The notes under the pieces are model-generated. The model did not search any database and was not told the origin of the DNA. It saw only the letters and a list, made by a program, of their open reading frames with translations. Positions 55,060 to 64,000 of a stretch of 64,000 nucleotides of DNA are shown here, piece by piece (positions within the stretch are counted from its first letter, which is position 1; every line of letters begins with the position of its first letter). The position numbers were made by a program, and so were the translations under genes. This DNA comes from Capronia americana. Lineage: Eukaryota > Ascomycota > Eurotiomycetes > Chaetothyriales > Herpotrichiellaceae. The stretch is from the NCBI GenBank assembly GCA_016110215.1, contig JADWQD010000014.1, forward strand, positions 1,208,060-1,272,059. Direction: 5' to 3'.

Positions 55060-56760
55060 CTATGTAGAACCATGTGGCTCTGGCTCTGGCTCCGGTCGAG
55101 GTTCCTGTGACGGACCGTCGAGCATGCCTCTTTGTCCGAGCGTGATGATCGCCTCGAGCACCCGCTTCCTTTCCTCTTCTTGTTCCTTCTCGACCATCAC
55201 CTCCCACAACCCCTTCCTTCTCACGGGCGCGGAAACCCTGGACGACGATCCTCCATCTGACTTGCTCCCATCCTGCATACCGCCGGGGGCTCGCCGGCCC
55301 TTCTGCGCCAGATCGTGCGAGTACCGACAATTCGACCCGTACCTGCAGGTCTTGTACTTAGCAAAATGCTGGCAAGGCCGGGAAGTCTTGGATTTGGCTC
55401 TCTGCGGTGCGGAGGCCGTGACCGTAGCCACGGCCGGGGCCAGGGAGTCGCCGTGGGTGGAGAGTGGGTGTTTCGTGCTCGTCACTTCTGGGGCGGAGTC
55501 TGAGCCTGACTCCGACTCCGAGTCTGGAGAACTACCGTCCGAGTCGGAGCCTGTAGAGGATGAGCCGGACGAGGATGTCTCGTCTTCGCCGGGGGCAGCA
55601 GCGGGACTCGGTCGGGTGTGGAGCTGGTTTGTCAACGGCGGGCCTTGATTTGGGATATCGGTGCTGGGTCCTGGTGCAGGTGTAGGTACAGGTATTGGGA
55701 GAGCCTCCCCGTCCTTCTTAGACTGAGCGAGCCGCAACGCTTCCTCGGCCTTTTCTAGGTCGTGTTGCGCTTTCAAGGCCCTTTTCCTCAGTTTCTCGGC
55801 CTTGAGCCTTGCGCGAGTGGTGTCATCTACTGGCGCTTCGTCCTTGGTATGTCGTTTCTTGTCTGGATCTGTGGCCTTCTGATGCGTTGCTCTTTGCTGC
55901 TCTTTGGCCTTCTGACGCTCCGCCCTTTCCTGCTCTTTGGCCTTCTGACGCTCTGCCCTTTCTTGCTCTCTCTTCATTTGAGCCTCCTTCCGGGCTTCCA
56001 GCCTGGCTTGATATTCCTCCTCGCGCTTCTGTTTCTGCAGATCAGCCTCTTTCTTCGCCGCTTCCCGCTTTGCTTCCGTGGGGTATCGCCGCTTTCTCTC
56101 TGCAATCCAGGCCTGAATCTCTTCACGGGTGCGTAGCTGGAGCGGGCTTCCATTATATTCGAACACAAGTCCATTCGAGACTGAGGCTGTTTGGTTTGCG
56201 AGCCGCTTCTCCTCGTCTTCATCGTCTTCCGGGTCCGAGTCTTGCTCGAACTTTGCAGGCGTGAGGCCAAGGAGGTTTCGTTTCTTCTGCTCGGGCTTCT
56301 GCGGTTCCGGCGGCTTCTGATTCGGGTATTCGATGGACGGCTTGCGAGCCAGAAGATGTTGAATCGGGGCGTTGAAGTCGGGGACCGCGGGCGGAGCTGT
56401 AGGTCGTGAACGGTATTGCTGCTGCTGCTGCTGCCGCTGTTGCGTTGGGCTGAATGCAGTATTATAGTCTCTCTTCTGCGGTCCATGGGGCTGGCCGCCT
56501 CGCGTTGGTCCGTTGTTCAACGGCCTGCTTTGATTCGACCAGTTCTGACCATCTTTCCTAAATGTCCCAGGTGGCCCTGCGCGAGGGTTGCCCTGGGCAC
56601 CACGACCACCTCTTGCGGTGGCTCTGTAGACATGTCCACCTCTATATGAACCTCTGCCATTTTGATAGCCTTGATTCTGGTTCGGCTGGAATGCGCTGTC
56701 TGTTGTTCGTTTGGGAGGAGGTGGCGGCGGAGGAGGGAAGGAGAAGGGCTTATTCGACAT
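55060..56760 (-). CDS. NUFIP1-domain, CCCH zinc-finger protein
   Basis: A single exon; the Met at 56760 starts MSNKPFSFPPPPPPPPK and gives 566 residues (the frame is open a further 41 codons upstream). The order is a Pro run and RG/Arg-Gly-rich N-terminus, a short Gln run, then the NUFIP1 motif LRTREEIQAWIAERKRRYPT at about residues 210-230. Next are a long highly charged helix (KREQERAERQKAKEQ repeats), a Ser/Asp tract, and a single C-x8-C-x5-C-x3-H finger (CQHFAKYKTCRYGSNCRYSH) near residue 480. NUFIP1/Rsa1 proteins assemble box C/D snoRNPs with the R2TP complex; the CCCH finger suggests RNA binding. Probably nuclear. It shares a 332-bp divergent promoter with RPC25, another RNA-biogenesis gene. 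Confidence 0.87.
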   Translation of the reverse strand: MSNKPFSFPPPPPPPPKRTTDSAFQPNQNQGYQNGRGSYRGGHVYRATARGGRGAQGNPRAGPPGTFRKDGQNWSNQSRPLNNGPTRGGQPHGPQKRDYNTAFSPTQQRQQQQQQYRSRPTAPPAVPDFNAPIQHLLARKPSIEYPNQKPPEPQKPEQKKRNLLGLTPAKFEQDSDPEDDEDEEKRLANQTASVSNGLVFEYNGSPLQLRTREEIQAWIAERKRRYPTEAKREAAKKEADLQKQKREEEYQARLEARKEAQMKREQERAERQKAKEQERAERQKAKEQQRATHQKATDPDKKRHTKDEAPVDDTTRARLKAEKLRKRALKAQHDLEKAEEALRLAQSKKDGEALPIPVPTPAPGPSTDIPNQGPPLTNQLHTRPSPAAAPGEDETSSSGSSSTGSDSDGSSPDSESESGSDSAPEVTSTKHPLSTHGDSLAPAVATVTASAPQRAKSKTSRPCQHFAKYKTCRYGSNCRYSHDLAQKGRRAPGGMQDGSKSDGGSSSRVSAPVRRKGLWEVMVEKEQEEERKRVLEAIITLGQRGMLDGPSQEPRPEPEPEPHGST

Positions 56761-57092
56761 CGAATCGGGAGGCCTGCGACCCCTATTGTTGATGTAGACC
56801 CATTGTGAGATGCAAGTCGTAGGACCCAAAGCTGCCAAATAGTGTTGGTATCTTGATGATTTGAGTTCGCTTTCGATCTGCAAGGCTGAATAAGGCTGCT
56901 ACATGCGTCGCCGCCCCGCATCAACCAATAATTTCCTGCTTCGACGAAGAATTTGGTTCATCGCCCTCGAAGCAACGATTTGTCGGATTTTCTAACTCGA
57001 CTACATGGGTTAGCTCTTGGTTATCTCTACCATGCACTTGTCCAGATCAGCTGGATCAGTGCTACACACATATCCGCCTCCTCGGTAGCGAC
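56761..57092. promoter_or_regulatory. Bidirectional promoter between NUFIP1-like gene and RPC25
   Basis: The two genes start outward from this 332-bp gap, so it must hold both promoters. No TATA box seen. Shared control is inference. Confidence 0.5.
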
Positions 57093-58032
57093 ATGTTTAT
57101 CCTAGTAGGAGTGACTGCCTCTACTTCCGCCCGAACATTTGACGCTAACGAATGAGACAACCTTCGAGGACCTGGTCCAGGTACCACCTCATGGACTTGT
57201 AAACAACAAAATCACCCGACAAGACCTGGAAGACCGAATCAATGAGAAATACTCAAACAAAGTCTGCTATTCTCCGCATGAAGCCGAGTCACTGACTCTG
57301 ACTGAGACATGGTAGGTCGTGCAAAAGGTTGGACTCTGCATTTGCATGTACGATCTTCTGAAAGCATCGGATGGCTTGATCGGTCACGGCACAGGCAACG
57401 TCAATGTCAACGGTAGGGGAAATCAATGCGTCGCTACATTCCACGCTCGGCTCAATGACATGCATGTACAGTTGAATTCCGCATGATTGTGTTTCGCCCG
57501 TTCAAGAACGAAATTGTGACCGGTCGCATCACGAAATGTACAGCTGAAGGCATTCGAGGTGAGTACCTGTCTTGCCAGTGTGGGACGCAGCTAAAAAGAG
57601 TTATACCAGTTTCTGTGCGATTTTTCGACGACATCTTCGTGCCTTCAACCATGCTTTTCGACGGCTGTGCCTAGTGAGTGTGATCAAGTCTGGCTGGTCA
57701 GGGATCGTTACTGAGGTTCGCGCATAGTGATACCGGGGAGCAGACATGGATCTGGCACACGGAGGGCGAGACTGAAGACGAGTCCAACGACCTCTTCCTG
57801 GACGTTGGCGACACTGTCAATTTCCGAATCGAGTCGGAAATTTGGCACGATCAAGCACCAGCTCCTCCCAAGATTAGGAGGCCCGGCGATCCTGAGTCAG
57901 AATCAGCGGTTGAGTATAAGGCTCCCTACTCGATCGAGGTATGCTCTTCAGACTCTTGGGATGAGTGCGAATCTGATGTTGACCTAGGCGTCGATGACCG
58001 AGCAAGGGCTAGGCGGTGTTCACTGGTGGTGA
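57093..58032 (+). CDS. RPC25: RNA polymerase III subunit RPC25/RPC8
   Basis: Assembled from seven short exons: 57093-57104, 57157-57261, 57316-57412, 57472-57558, 57610-57673, 57728-57938 and 57988-58032; total 621 nt, 206 residues, the family length. The first coding exon is only 12 nt (MFIL). The spliced protein reads TTFEDLVQVPP, VVQKVGLCICMYDLLKASDG, HGTGNVNVNVEFRMIVFRPF, then RVSVRFFDDIFVPSTMLF and YDTGEQTWIWH, ending MTEQGLGGVHWW. The N-terminal half is the RPB7-like domain and the C-terminal half an OB fold. With RPC17 it forms the Pol III stalk used in initiation at tRNA and 5S genes. All splice sites are GT-AG; the second donor (GTCTGC) is weak but required to restore the family sequence. 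Confidence 0.95.
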
Positions 58033-58819
58033 AGCTCGACAACAGCAACAATTTCAAAAAACTCCTCCCGGTAACGCCAGAGTCTGCGCAGAGTGCACAA
58101 CTCTTTCGGGCTCGATTGTTGGCAACAATCCAGGTATCATGTAACAGTTGCCGTTGATCTGGCTCACAACCAGAGCTGGTAGTTCCTGGCATTGCATGGG
58201 ACGGCCAAGGACGAGCTTAAGTTCAGCTGTTGATGAGCCATGATTGAGTTCATCGATTGGCGGGAATAGCTTGCCAGAGCTCATTGGTACCTTGTACCGT
58301 TAAAGAGAGCTCGTGCCCGGGCCTAACGACTGGCGTGATCCGCGTTTAAGCGGTCGATGGGTGGCGATACTGGGGGTTGCCCCTGGCAGGTTTTGTCATC
58401 AGCGCCTTTTTACGCCGCTAAAAGCAGAAAACGTGGAGGATGCGACGCGTGCTTCAGGGCTGCCTCACTGCCGCTTCAGGGTCACTTCAGGGTCCCCAAA
58501 AAGCACGTCATCTCTCTTGCTCTTTTGTTGATTGCTTACCAGACACTCGATGACTCCAACAAATTCCATCACCAACGAGTAGCCTGAGAGAATAATATTT
58601 CTCAAACAGAATCGGAGCGTTACTGCCCATACGTAGTCACAAACACTTCTCACCTCCTGCTCTGCTCCATCTTGCTGACTGTATATATTCCTCTCTGGCT
58701 TGTGGCTCTTTTCCTTGACTTACCCCTCATCGAGCTGTGGCACTCTTACCATTGTATCTCAGTATCGTTGCTTAACCTCATTGCGACCCCAGGAGATTTG
58801 CCTCGTCCCTACGGTCAAT
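58033..58819. other. Intergenic, promoter of CYS3
   Basis: No gene seen. A TATATAT-like element lies at 58682-58688, about 130 nt upstream of the ATG, and the leader after it has no upstream ATG. Confidence 0.5.
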
Positions 58820-60124
58820 ATGACCGTCCCAGTCGAAGTTCCTGTTTCTCCTCGCCCTCTCCGCCCTTACGAGCGCATTCTCACCAATGAAGATGGCGCT
58901 ATCAACACACCCGCACGGGCACCTACCCCCGTGCTCAATTTCGGCACCCTAGCAGTTCACGCGGGCGCACCTCACGACCCAGCAACAGGCGCTGTGATTG
59001 AGTCCATCTCACTCTCGACCACCTTCGCGCAGACGGCTGTGGGCAAACCGATCGGCCTATATGAGTATAGTCGCAGCGCCAACCCAAACCGCGACAACTT
59101 CGAAGACGCAGTTGCCGCCCTTGAGCATGCGAGATTCGCCCTTGCCTTCTCCTCGGGCTCGGCCACGACGGCCACGATCCTACAGTCACTGGCAGCTGGA
59201 TCGCATGTGATTTCAGTATCAGACGTCTACGGTGGCACACATCGATATTTCACAAAAGTAGCGCTCGCGCATGGTGTAGAGGTCACATTCTCACCCTCCA
59301 TCGAACTCGATATTGAAGAGCTGATCCGCGAACAAACGAAGCTCATCTGGATCGAGTCTCCATCGAACCCTACGCTGAGCCTGGTCGATATCCGGCACGT
59401 GGCTTCAATTGCTCATAAGCATGGTATTTTGGTGGTGGTGGACAATACATTCCTCTCTCCCTACGTTCAGAATCCGCTCGATCATGGAGCCGATATCGTT
59501 GTCCACTCCGTAACGAAATACATCAATGGGCATTCAGATGTCGTCATGGGCGTCGCAGCTTTCAACTCCGACGAACTGGAAGAACGGCTCACATTCTTGC
59601 AGAATGCGATTGGAGCCGTGCCTTCACCGTTTGATTGCTGGCTTGCTCACAGAGGGTTGAAGACTCTGCACCTCCGAGCGAGAGAAGCCAGCAGGAATGC
59701 GTTGGAAGTGGCCAGAGCACTCGAAGCTTCACCAAACGTCATTGCGGTGAACTATCCAGGCCTGGACTCGCACAAACAGAGAGCTATTGCAATCAAGCAG
59801 CATCGTGATGGTATGGGTGGTGGTATGCTTAGCTTCAGGCTGAAAGGGGGTCACGCAGCTGCAGAGCGTTTCTGCCAGCAGACACGAATCTTCACGCTGG
59901 CCGAGAGTTTGGGCGGCGTGGAGAGTCTCTGTGAGGTCCCAAGCGCCATGACCCATGCAGGTATCCCGAAAGAGCAGCGCGAGGCTATCGGGGTCTTTGA
60001 TGATCTAGTCAGACTAAGCTGTGGTGTGGAGGACGCAGACGACTTGGAAAAGGATGTTCTGCAGGCCTTGGAGAAGGCTGTTGTTGGGGCGAAGATCTCG
60101 AACGGCATAAATGGGACGAAGTAG
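58820..60124 (+). CDS. CYS3: Cystathionine gamma-lyase
   Basis: A single exon of 434 residues from the ATG at 58820 (MTVPVEVPVSPRPLRPYERI). This is a fold-type I PLP enzyme of the Cys/Met-metabolism family. It shows LAVHAGAPHDPATGAVIESI, YEYSRSANPNRDNFEDAVA, the cofactor-stacking region FSSGSATTATIL, DNTFLSPYVQNPLDHGAD, and the PLP-lysine motif VVHSVTKYINGHSDVVMG. The C-terminal domain has AESLGGVESLCEVPSAMTH and LVRLSCGVED. It cleaves cystathionine to cysteine, 2-oxobutyrate and ammonia in reverse transsulfuration in the cytosol. Homology to cystathionine gamma-synthase and homocysteine-using paralogs makes exact specificity slightly uncertain; overall length and motifs favour the lyase. Confidence 0.93.
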   Translation: MTVPVEVPVSPRPLRPYERILTNEDGAINTPARAPTPVLNFGTLAVHAGAPHDPATGAVIESISLSTTFAQTAVGKPIGLYEYSRSANPNRDNFEDAVAALEHARFALAFSSGSATTATILQSLAAGSHVISVSDVYGGTHRYFTKVALAHGVEVTFSPSIELDIEELIREQTKLIWIESPSNPTLSLVDIRHVASIAHKHGILVVVDNTFLSPYVQNPLDHGADIVVHSVTKYINGHSDVVMGVAAFNSDELEERLTFLQNAIGAVPSPFDCWLAHRGLKTLHLRAREASRNALEVARALEASPNVIAVNYPGLDSHKQRAIAIKQHRDGMGGGMLSFRLKGGHAAAERFCQQTRIFTLAESLGGVESLCEVPSAMTHAGIPKEQREAIGVFDDLVRLSCGVEDADDLEKDVLQALEKAVVGAKISNGINGTK

Positions 60125-61339
60125 AAGAATTGCGACTGAGTAGCGACCTACAATATGTGAGCTTTGGTTGAGCGAGACAAGCGCTGTCTCACAGGATACG
60201 CCCACGCCGGCTCCGAAATGCCATGATTCCAGCTCGGCACAATTCCTAGCCGCTCGAGAGTCGTCCTGCCGACGAGTTTTCTGTTCAGACTCCAAGGCGC
60301 AGGCGAGGGTCCGAATCATCCCGCGTCACTCTCATTGCGCATGTGGACCACGAAGTGAACACCCTCAGACTTCATGCTCTGGTGCGCTGACGCCAACGGA
60401 AATCAGAAGCACTCTACCGGGTATTATCAGACGCAGCTCGCTGTCCCAAGGCCTCCGCGACCCGGAGTTGTCACGAGCCCAAGAATCTTCAGCACATCTT
60501 GAGGGTCATGCCCAGCAAAGATATGCACTCTCTTGTGACATAATAGGGAGGCCGGTCAGCGTACATTTTGGCGGAGGGCCTGGCTTTTACACGGAGATAG
60601 AACCTGGGACCAACAAGATACAAGCCGCAATTTTTGTGGAAGGAGTCTGAGAGGCGTTTCCATAGACGAATTTGACCACACGGTGCTTCTTGATCAGGGT
60701 GATCATGCCTACAAAATTATCCTCCATGATGACGGCCTAGGCTGTCCACCCCGACTGGAATATCTTCGGGGTCGCAGTTGCTTCGATCGCTTACGGTACT
60801 GAGAACTTGACCTGTAAAGGGTTGCTTCTTTCAGGACCCCGATGATCGCTCTGATCACTTTTCCAGTCAGCCTCTTTTTCCTTTCCCTTCTTCTCTCCGA
60901 CGTGTACAACTCCGAGCACCAACTCGTCCCATTGACCTCCCGGTGAAGCCACTCTCCCACTCAGTTTCGGGTTCTCCGTATCAAAGATGGCGATTGCTTC
61001 GGGAACAGCAAGCTCCGCCTTTCCAAGGGCGTCTCACGCCGACCTTAACCTCAAGAGGACTGCTTTAGGGACGGGCCGCCGATACTCATATCCAAAGCGT
61101 GCTTGAGCGTCGTCGAGATTGGCCCTCCGCGGCGGTCGTATTGAAGCAGATGAGGGGCCGCTTCACGTCGAACTTCAGGCCTCCCATCGACGCTCCTGGG
61201 CACTCCTGGGCACTCTTGGCCGACCGGTGGCAACGGGCAGCGGTTGCTCATTGGGCTGCCCTTTCTCTGCGTCTTGATATCCTTCTGAAAAGAGGAAAAT
61301 GCAAGACTCGCGCATTTCGTTAAACTGTGCTATGGAACC
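60125..61339. other. Intergenic, promoter of the Zn2Cys6 gene
   Basis: No gene supported in 1.2 kb. An out-of-frame upstream ATG at 61332 opens a 16-codon frame that overlaps the true start at 61340. Confidence 0.5.
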
Positions 61340-63284
61340 ATGGCCAAAGCCCGCGTTAAACGACACCACCACAAGGTAAAGACAGGGTGCACAACCTGCA
61401 GGGTACGTCGCCTCAATCACTTCCCATACCGACTGCTGATTGACCCACTTTGCTTTATATGCATTATCTGCGAGTTTGATAGCTAGCTCTGTTGATGGTG
61501 ACCCAGTCTAACGAGGAGAATAGCTTCGTCGAGTTAAGTGTGATGAAGGGAAACCGAGCTGTCGCAGATGCACCACCGCGGGTCGCACGTGTGATGGTTA
61601 TGATCAACAATCTGAGGCTGCCATCAGCCTGTCCTGGGAGAACCATCCATGGACTCATTCCTGGACGCCATTCGTGAGGACTGCTTCACCCGGATCCTAC
61701 TGGTTGCCGCAGCTTCTATTACCCCCTGGACTTCTTGTATTCGACAGTGCTGAAGAACAGCAGAGCTTTGATTTCTTCCGATCCCGGTCTGTGGGTGAAC
61801 TCACCGAAGTGTTCCATATCGATGAGACCTTCTGGAACTTGTGTGTGCTCCAAATGTCCATGACCCAGCCTGCGCTACGGTATGCCGTCGCCGCACTTGG
61901 AGCCATGCATCGGATATATGCCACGGGTAACACCACCGCTATACCTGAAGATACGTCGGATTCTCAGACACGATTTGCTTTAGAGCAATGCAACCGGTCG
62001 ATCAAATCGCTATTAGAACGCAGAGGCTCCGAGGCGAGAACCGAGAAGCTTTCCACCCTCGTTGCCTGCGTCTTGTACACTTGCCTGGCCAGCATTCAAG
62101 GACATCAGAAGCAATCGATCATGCACTTGCGGAATGGGATGAAACTACTCGACAGCCTAGTGCAACAAAAGGATGTCAACAAACTGCCTTTGACCTCTTA
62201 CAACACCCAGATTCAATCATTCCTCACAACCCTGAGTAGCCTCGAAGTCCAGGCACGCAGCTTGATGTGTGAAGAAGACCTGCCTGCATGGCCTACGCGA
62301 ATCAGAATCCGTGGCTCGTTGTCTCTGCAAGCGGACATCAGATTCACCGGCCTTTCCGACGCTCGGGATTTCTTCGAGTCCGTCCTGAGCGACTTTCAGT
62401 GCTTCGTGATAGAGAGGGATGCGAACAAGGAGTGGTTGCTCAGCCCTGGAGCCAATCCACGCCGTTCTGTAATGGACGAGTATGAGCTGCTCGTGAAGAA
62501 GCATTCCTTCGGTGTGAAAGCGCTCGAGTCCTTCATCGCCACACACGGTGACCTCGACGGCCGAGACGAAAAGATGATTCTCATGCTAAGATTGCACATC
62601 AACATCGTGGAAATGTACCTCCGAGTCTATCCGCTGTCGCTGAAGCACGGAGAACTGGCGTGGGATCACCTGGAGCCTTACTATCTGAAAATACTCCACC
62701 TGGGGCGACAGATCCTAGGCTGCACTGAAGATCAGTTGTCCGATATGCTCTGCTCTCTTTCCGAGGTTGAGAAAAGCACGATGCAGAGTCACGATCATTC
62801 CGGCAAAACGTACAAATACCCGAAGATCCCTCCAACGGCATCGATTCTGAAGAAGCAGCACCACCATCAACAACATCGCCCTGTATTTGCGTTCAGCCAA
62901 GGAGTCGTGGGCCCTTTGTCTACCGTCGCAGTGTTGAGCCGTTCGCCGAATGTGCGTCGCGAAGCAATTGCCCTGCTATTGCTGTATCCGCGTCGAGAGG
63001 GTCTGTGGGACAGTCACACCGCCGGACGCATGGCGTGGGTCAGTATGTGTCTGGAAGAAGAAATGGCTCTGAAACTCCGAGGCCAGCACGGCCAAGGGGG
63101 AGACGGCGAGGGAGGTGGAGGTGGCTTCGAAATTACAACCGCTTCAGACATCCCCGTAGAGTGTAGAATCAGGGCCGTGGACATGAAGTATCTTGGAGTG
63201 CGCACGGGCGAGGTCCGCTACAGCACGGTGAAGGAGTGCCAGAAGGGGGAGAAGGGCAAGGTGGTGAAGATTCTAGAGTGGTAG
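61340..63284 (+). CDS. Zn2Cys6 fungal transcription factor
   Basis: Two exons, 61340-61402 and 61524-63284, joined in phase 0 over a 121-nt intron (GTACGT donor, TCTAACG branch, AATAG acceptor); 607 residues. The intron falls inside the zinc cluster: exon 1 ends GCTTCR-like (TGCTTCR written as C17-T-T-C20-R) and exon 2 begins LRRVKCDEGKPSCRRC. The six Cys are at 17, 20, 27, 34, 37 and 44 with the canonical spacing 2-6-6-2-6, followed by a short linker and a fungal-specific regulatory domain (DUF3468-like: SFDFFRSRSVGELTEVF, YAVAALGAMH, LVACVLYTCLASIQGH). It should be a nuclear activator or repressor binding CGG triplets. No biosynthetic genes adjoin it, so the target is unknown. A short uORF overlaps the start and may lower translation. 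Confidence 0.93.
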
Positions 63285-63812
63285 AGTGGGTGGTATTCAA
63301 CTGGCCATTCACCTTTCTCCACCAAAAGTTGGAATGGAATGGCCATGACTGTATTGATATGTGGATGACGTCCGTCTCCCAGGGGGGCCAGCGAGTCGCA
63401 TATGGCCCGGCTCCATTTTGGATGATGTCTTTGTATATATCCTGGCTGGTTGGCTATCAAGACCTACCTAGGTACCTATGTGCCCCTCGTTATCGACAGG
63501 GGAGTGATTCCAAAGTATACCCGCATACCTTACCTTCCAGGTTACCTCGAGACTGCAGTGCTACGAGGTATACAATTAGTGACTCGCTCCTGTCTACTCC
63601 GTCCCAATCCCAGCTACGGTCGTATGATACCGCGATATCCTCAGCCTATCTAAATCTGACCATGTAGGTTGGGAGGGAAGGGTCAAGGAGGTTTGTCAAC
63701 GAGATATACAATATTTAGTTTACCAACCCCTCGTGCTTTTACTTGTATCTCGTCAAAGATCGAATTGTTAGCGCACTCGGTCCAAAGTATGTATGTATGT
63801 CTTTACGTAGGT

Positions 63813-63837
63813 CTATATATATATATATGTGTGTGTG
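63813..63837. repeat. AT/TG compound microsatellite
   Basis: A run of alternating T and A followed by alternating G and T. Confidence 0.8.
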
Positions 63838-63923
63838 CATGTGTGTTTCATACGCTTGTATACTCAACCTTCTTTCTGTTCTTCTTCTTCAGGCTGAGCC
63901 CCTATCCTATCCCTCTTCATACG

Positions 63924-64000
63924 CATACATACATACATACATACATACATACATACATACATACATACATACATACATACATACATACATACATACATAC
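63924..64000. repeat. ATAC tetranucleotide microsatellite, running off the window
   Basis: About 19 perfect units to the last base; the true length is unknown. Confidence 0.95.

Larger units (their letters stand above)
63285..64000. other. 3' flank with microsatellites
   Basis: No gene seen; contains AT, TG and ATAC repeats up to the window end. Confidence 0.6.

Noticed and set aside
58700..58819. Upstream 40-codon extension of cystathionine gamma-lyase
   Set aside because: No ATG in it and it does not match the family; the ATG at 58820 fits.
60168..60650. 160-codon frame downstream of cystathionine gamma-lyase
   Set aside because: No recognisable family or splice partner; looks like 3' flank.
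63924..64000. Terminal ATAC repeat as a chromosome end
   Set aside because: A tetranucleotide microsatellite, not a telomere; the window simply ends inside it.

Overview
The window looks like nuclear DNA of a filamentous ascomycete (Pezizomycotina). Genes carry short introns (mostly 50-130 nt) with GT-AG ends and CTAAC-like branch points. Intergenic gaps are long and contain microsatellites, and protein families typical of this group are present (VPS10 receptor, Hex2/Reg1-like PP1 regulator, Kre9/KNH-type GPI protein, Zn2Cys6 factor, DAL5-type permease). I see no rRNA, convincing tRNA, CRISPR array or complete transposon. I could not assign a genus.

Region 1 (1-10040) is a compact set of metabolic genes: a MaoC/mesaconyl-CoA-hydratase-like protein cut by the left edge, an IVD-like acyl-CoA dehydrogenase, a YHM2-type mitochondrial citrate/2-oxoglutarate carrier, a diverged E2 of 2-oxoglutarate dehydrogenase, a CtBP-like D-2-hydroxyacid dehydrogenase and a LigI-like amidohydrolase (lactonase superfamily). 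In order of chemistry these read as lactone opening, 2-hydroxyacid oxidation, oxidative decarboxylation to an acyl-CoA, dehydrogenation and hydration. I infer a mitochondrial catabolic cluster for an unidentified (di)carboxylic lactone or hydroxyacid. Just beyond it (10.3-11.3 kb) lie decayed remains of a DAL5-type transporter and possibly a kinase.

Region 2 (13.7-31 kb): VPS10 sorting receptor, a Ser-rich fungal protein of unknown function, a GPI-anchored wall protein and a Reg1-like PP1 regulatory subunit, separated by 3-5 kb gene-poor gaps.

Region 3 (35.6-47.3 kb): TMA22/DENR, an ELMO/CED-12 protein, two MFS transporters in tandem (a sugar/SVOP-like one and a DAL5-like one) and a 56-residue protein with a strong TATA box.

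Region 4 (48.9-64 kb): a coiled-coil hypothetical protein, an RBR E3 ligase, an HSL-type alpha/beta hydrolase, a NUFIP1-domain/CCCH protein divergent from RPC25 (Pol III subunit, seven exons), cystathionine gamma-lyase, and a Zn2Cys6 regulator. The window ends in an ATAC microsatellite. Exon coordinates were worked out by hand from reading frame, splice signals and remembered family sequence; no search was run.
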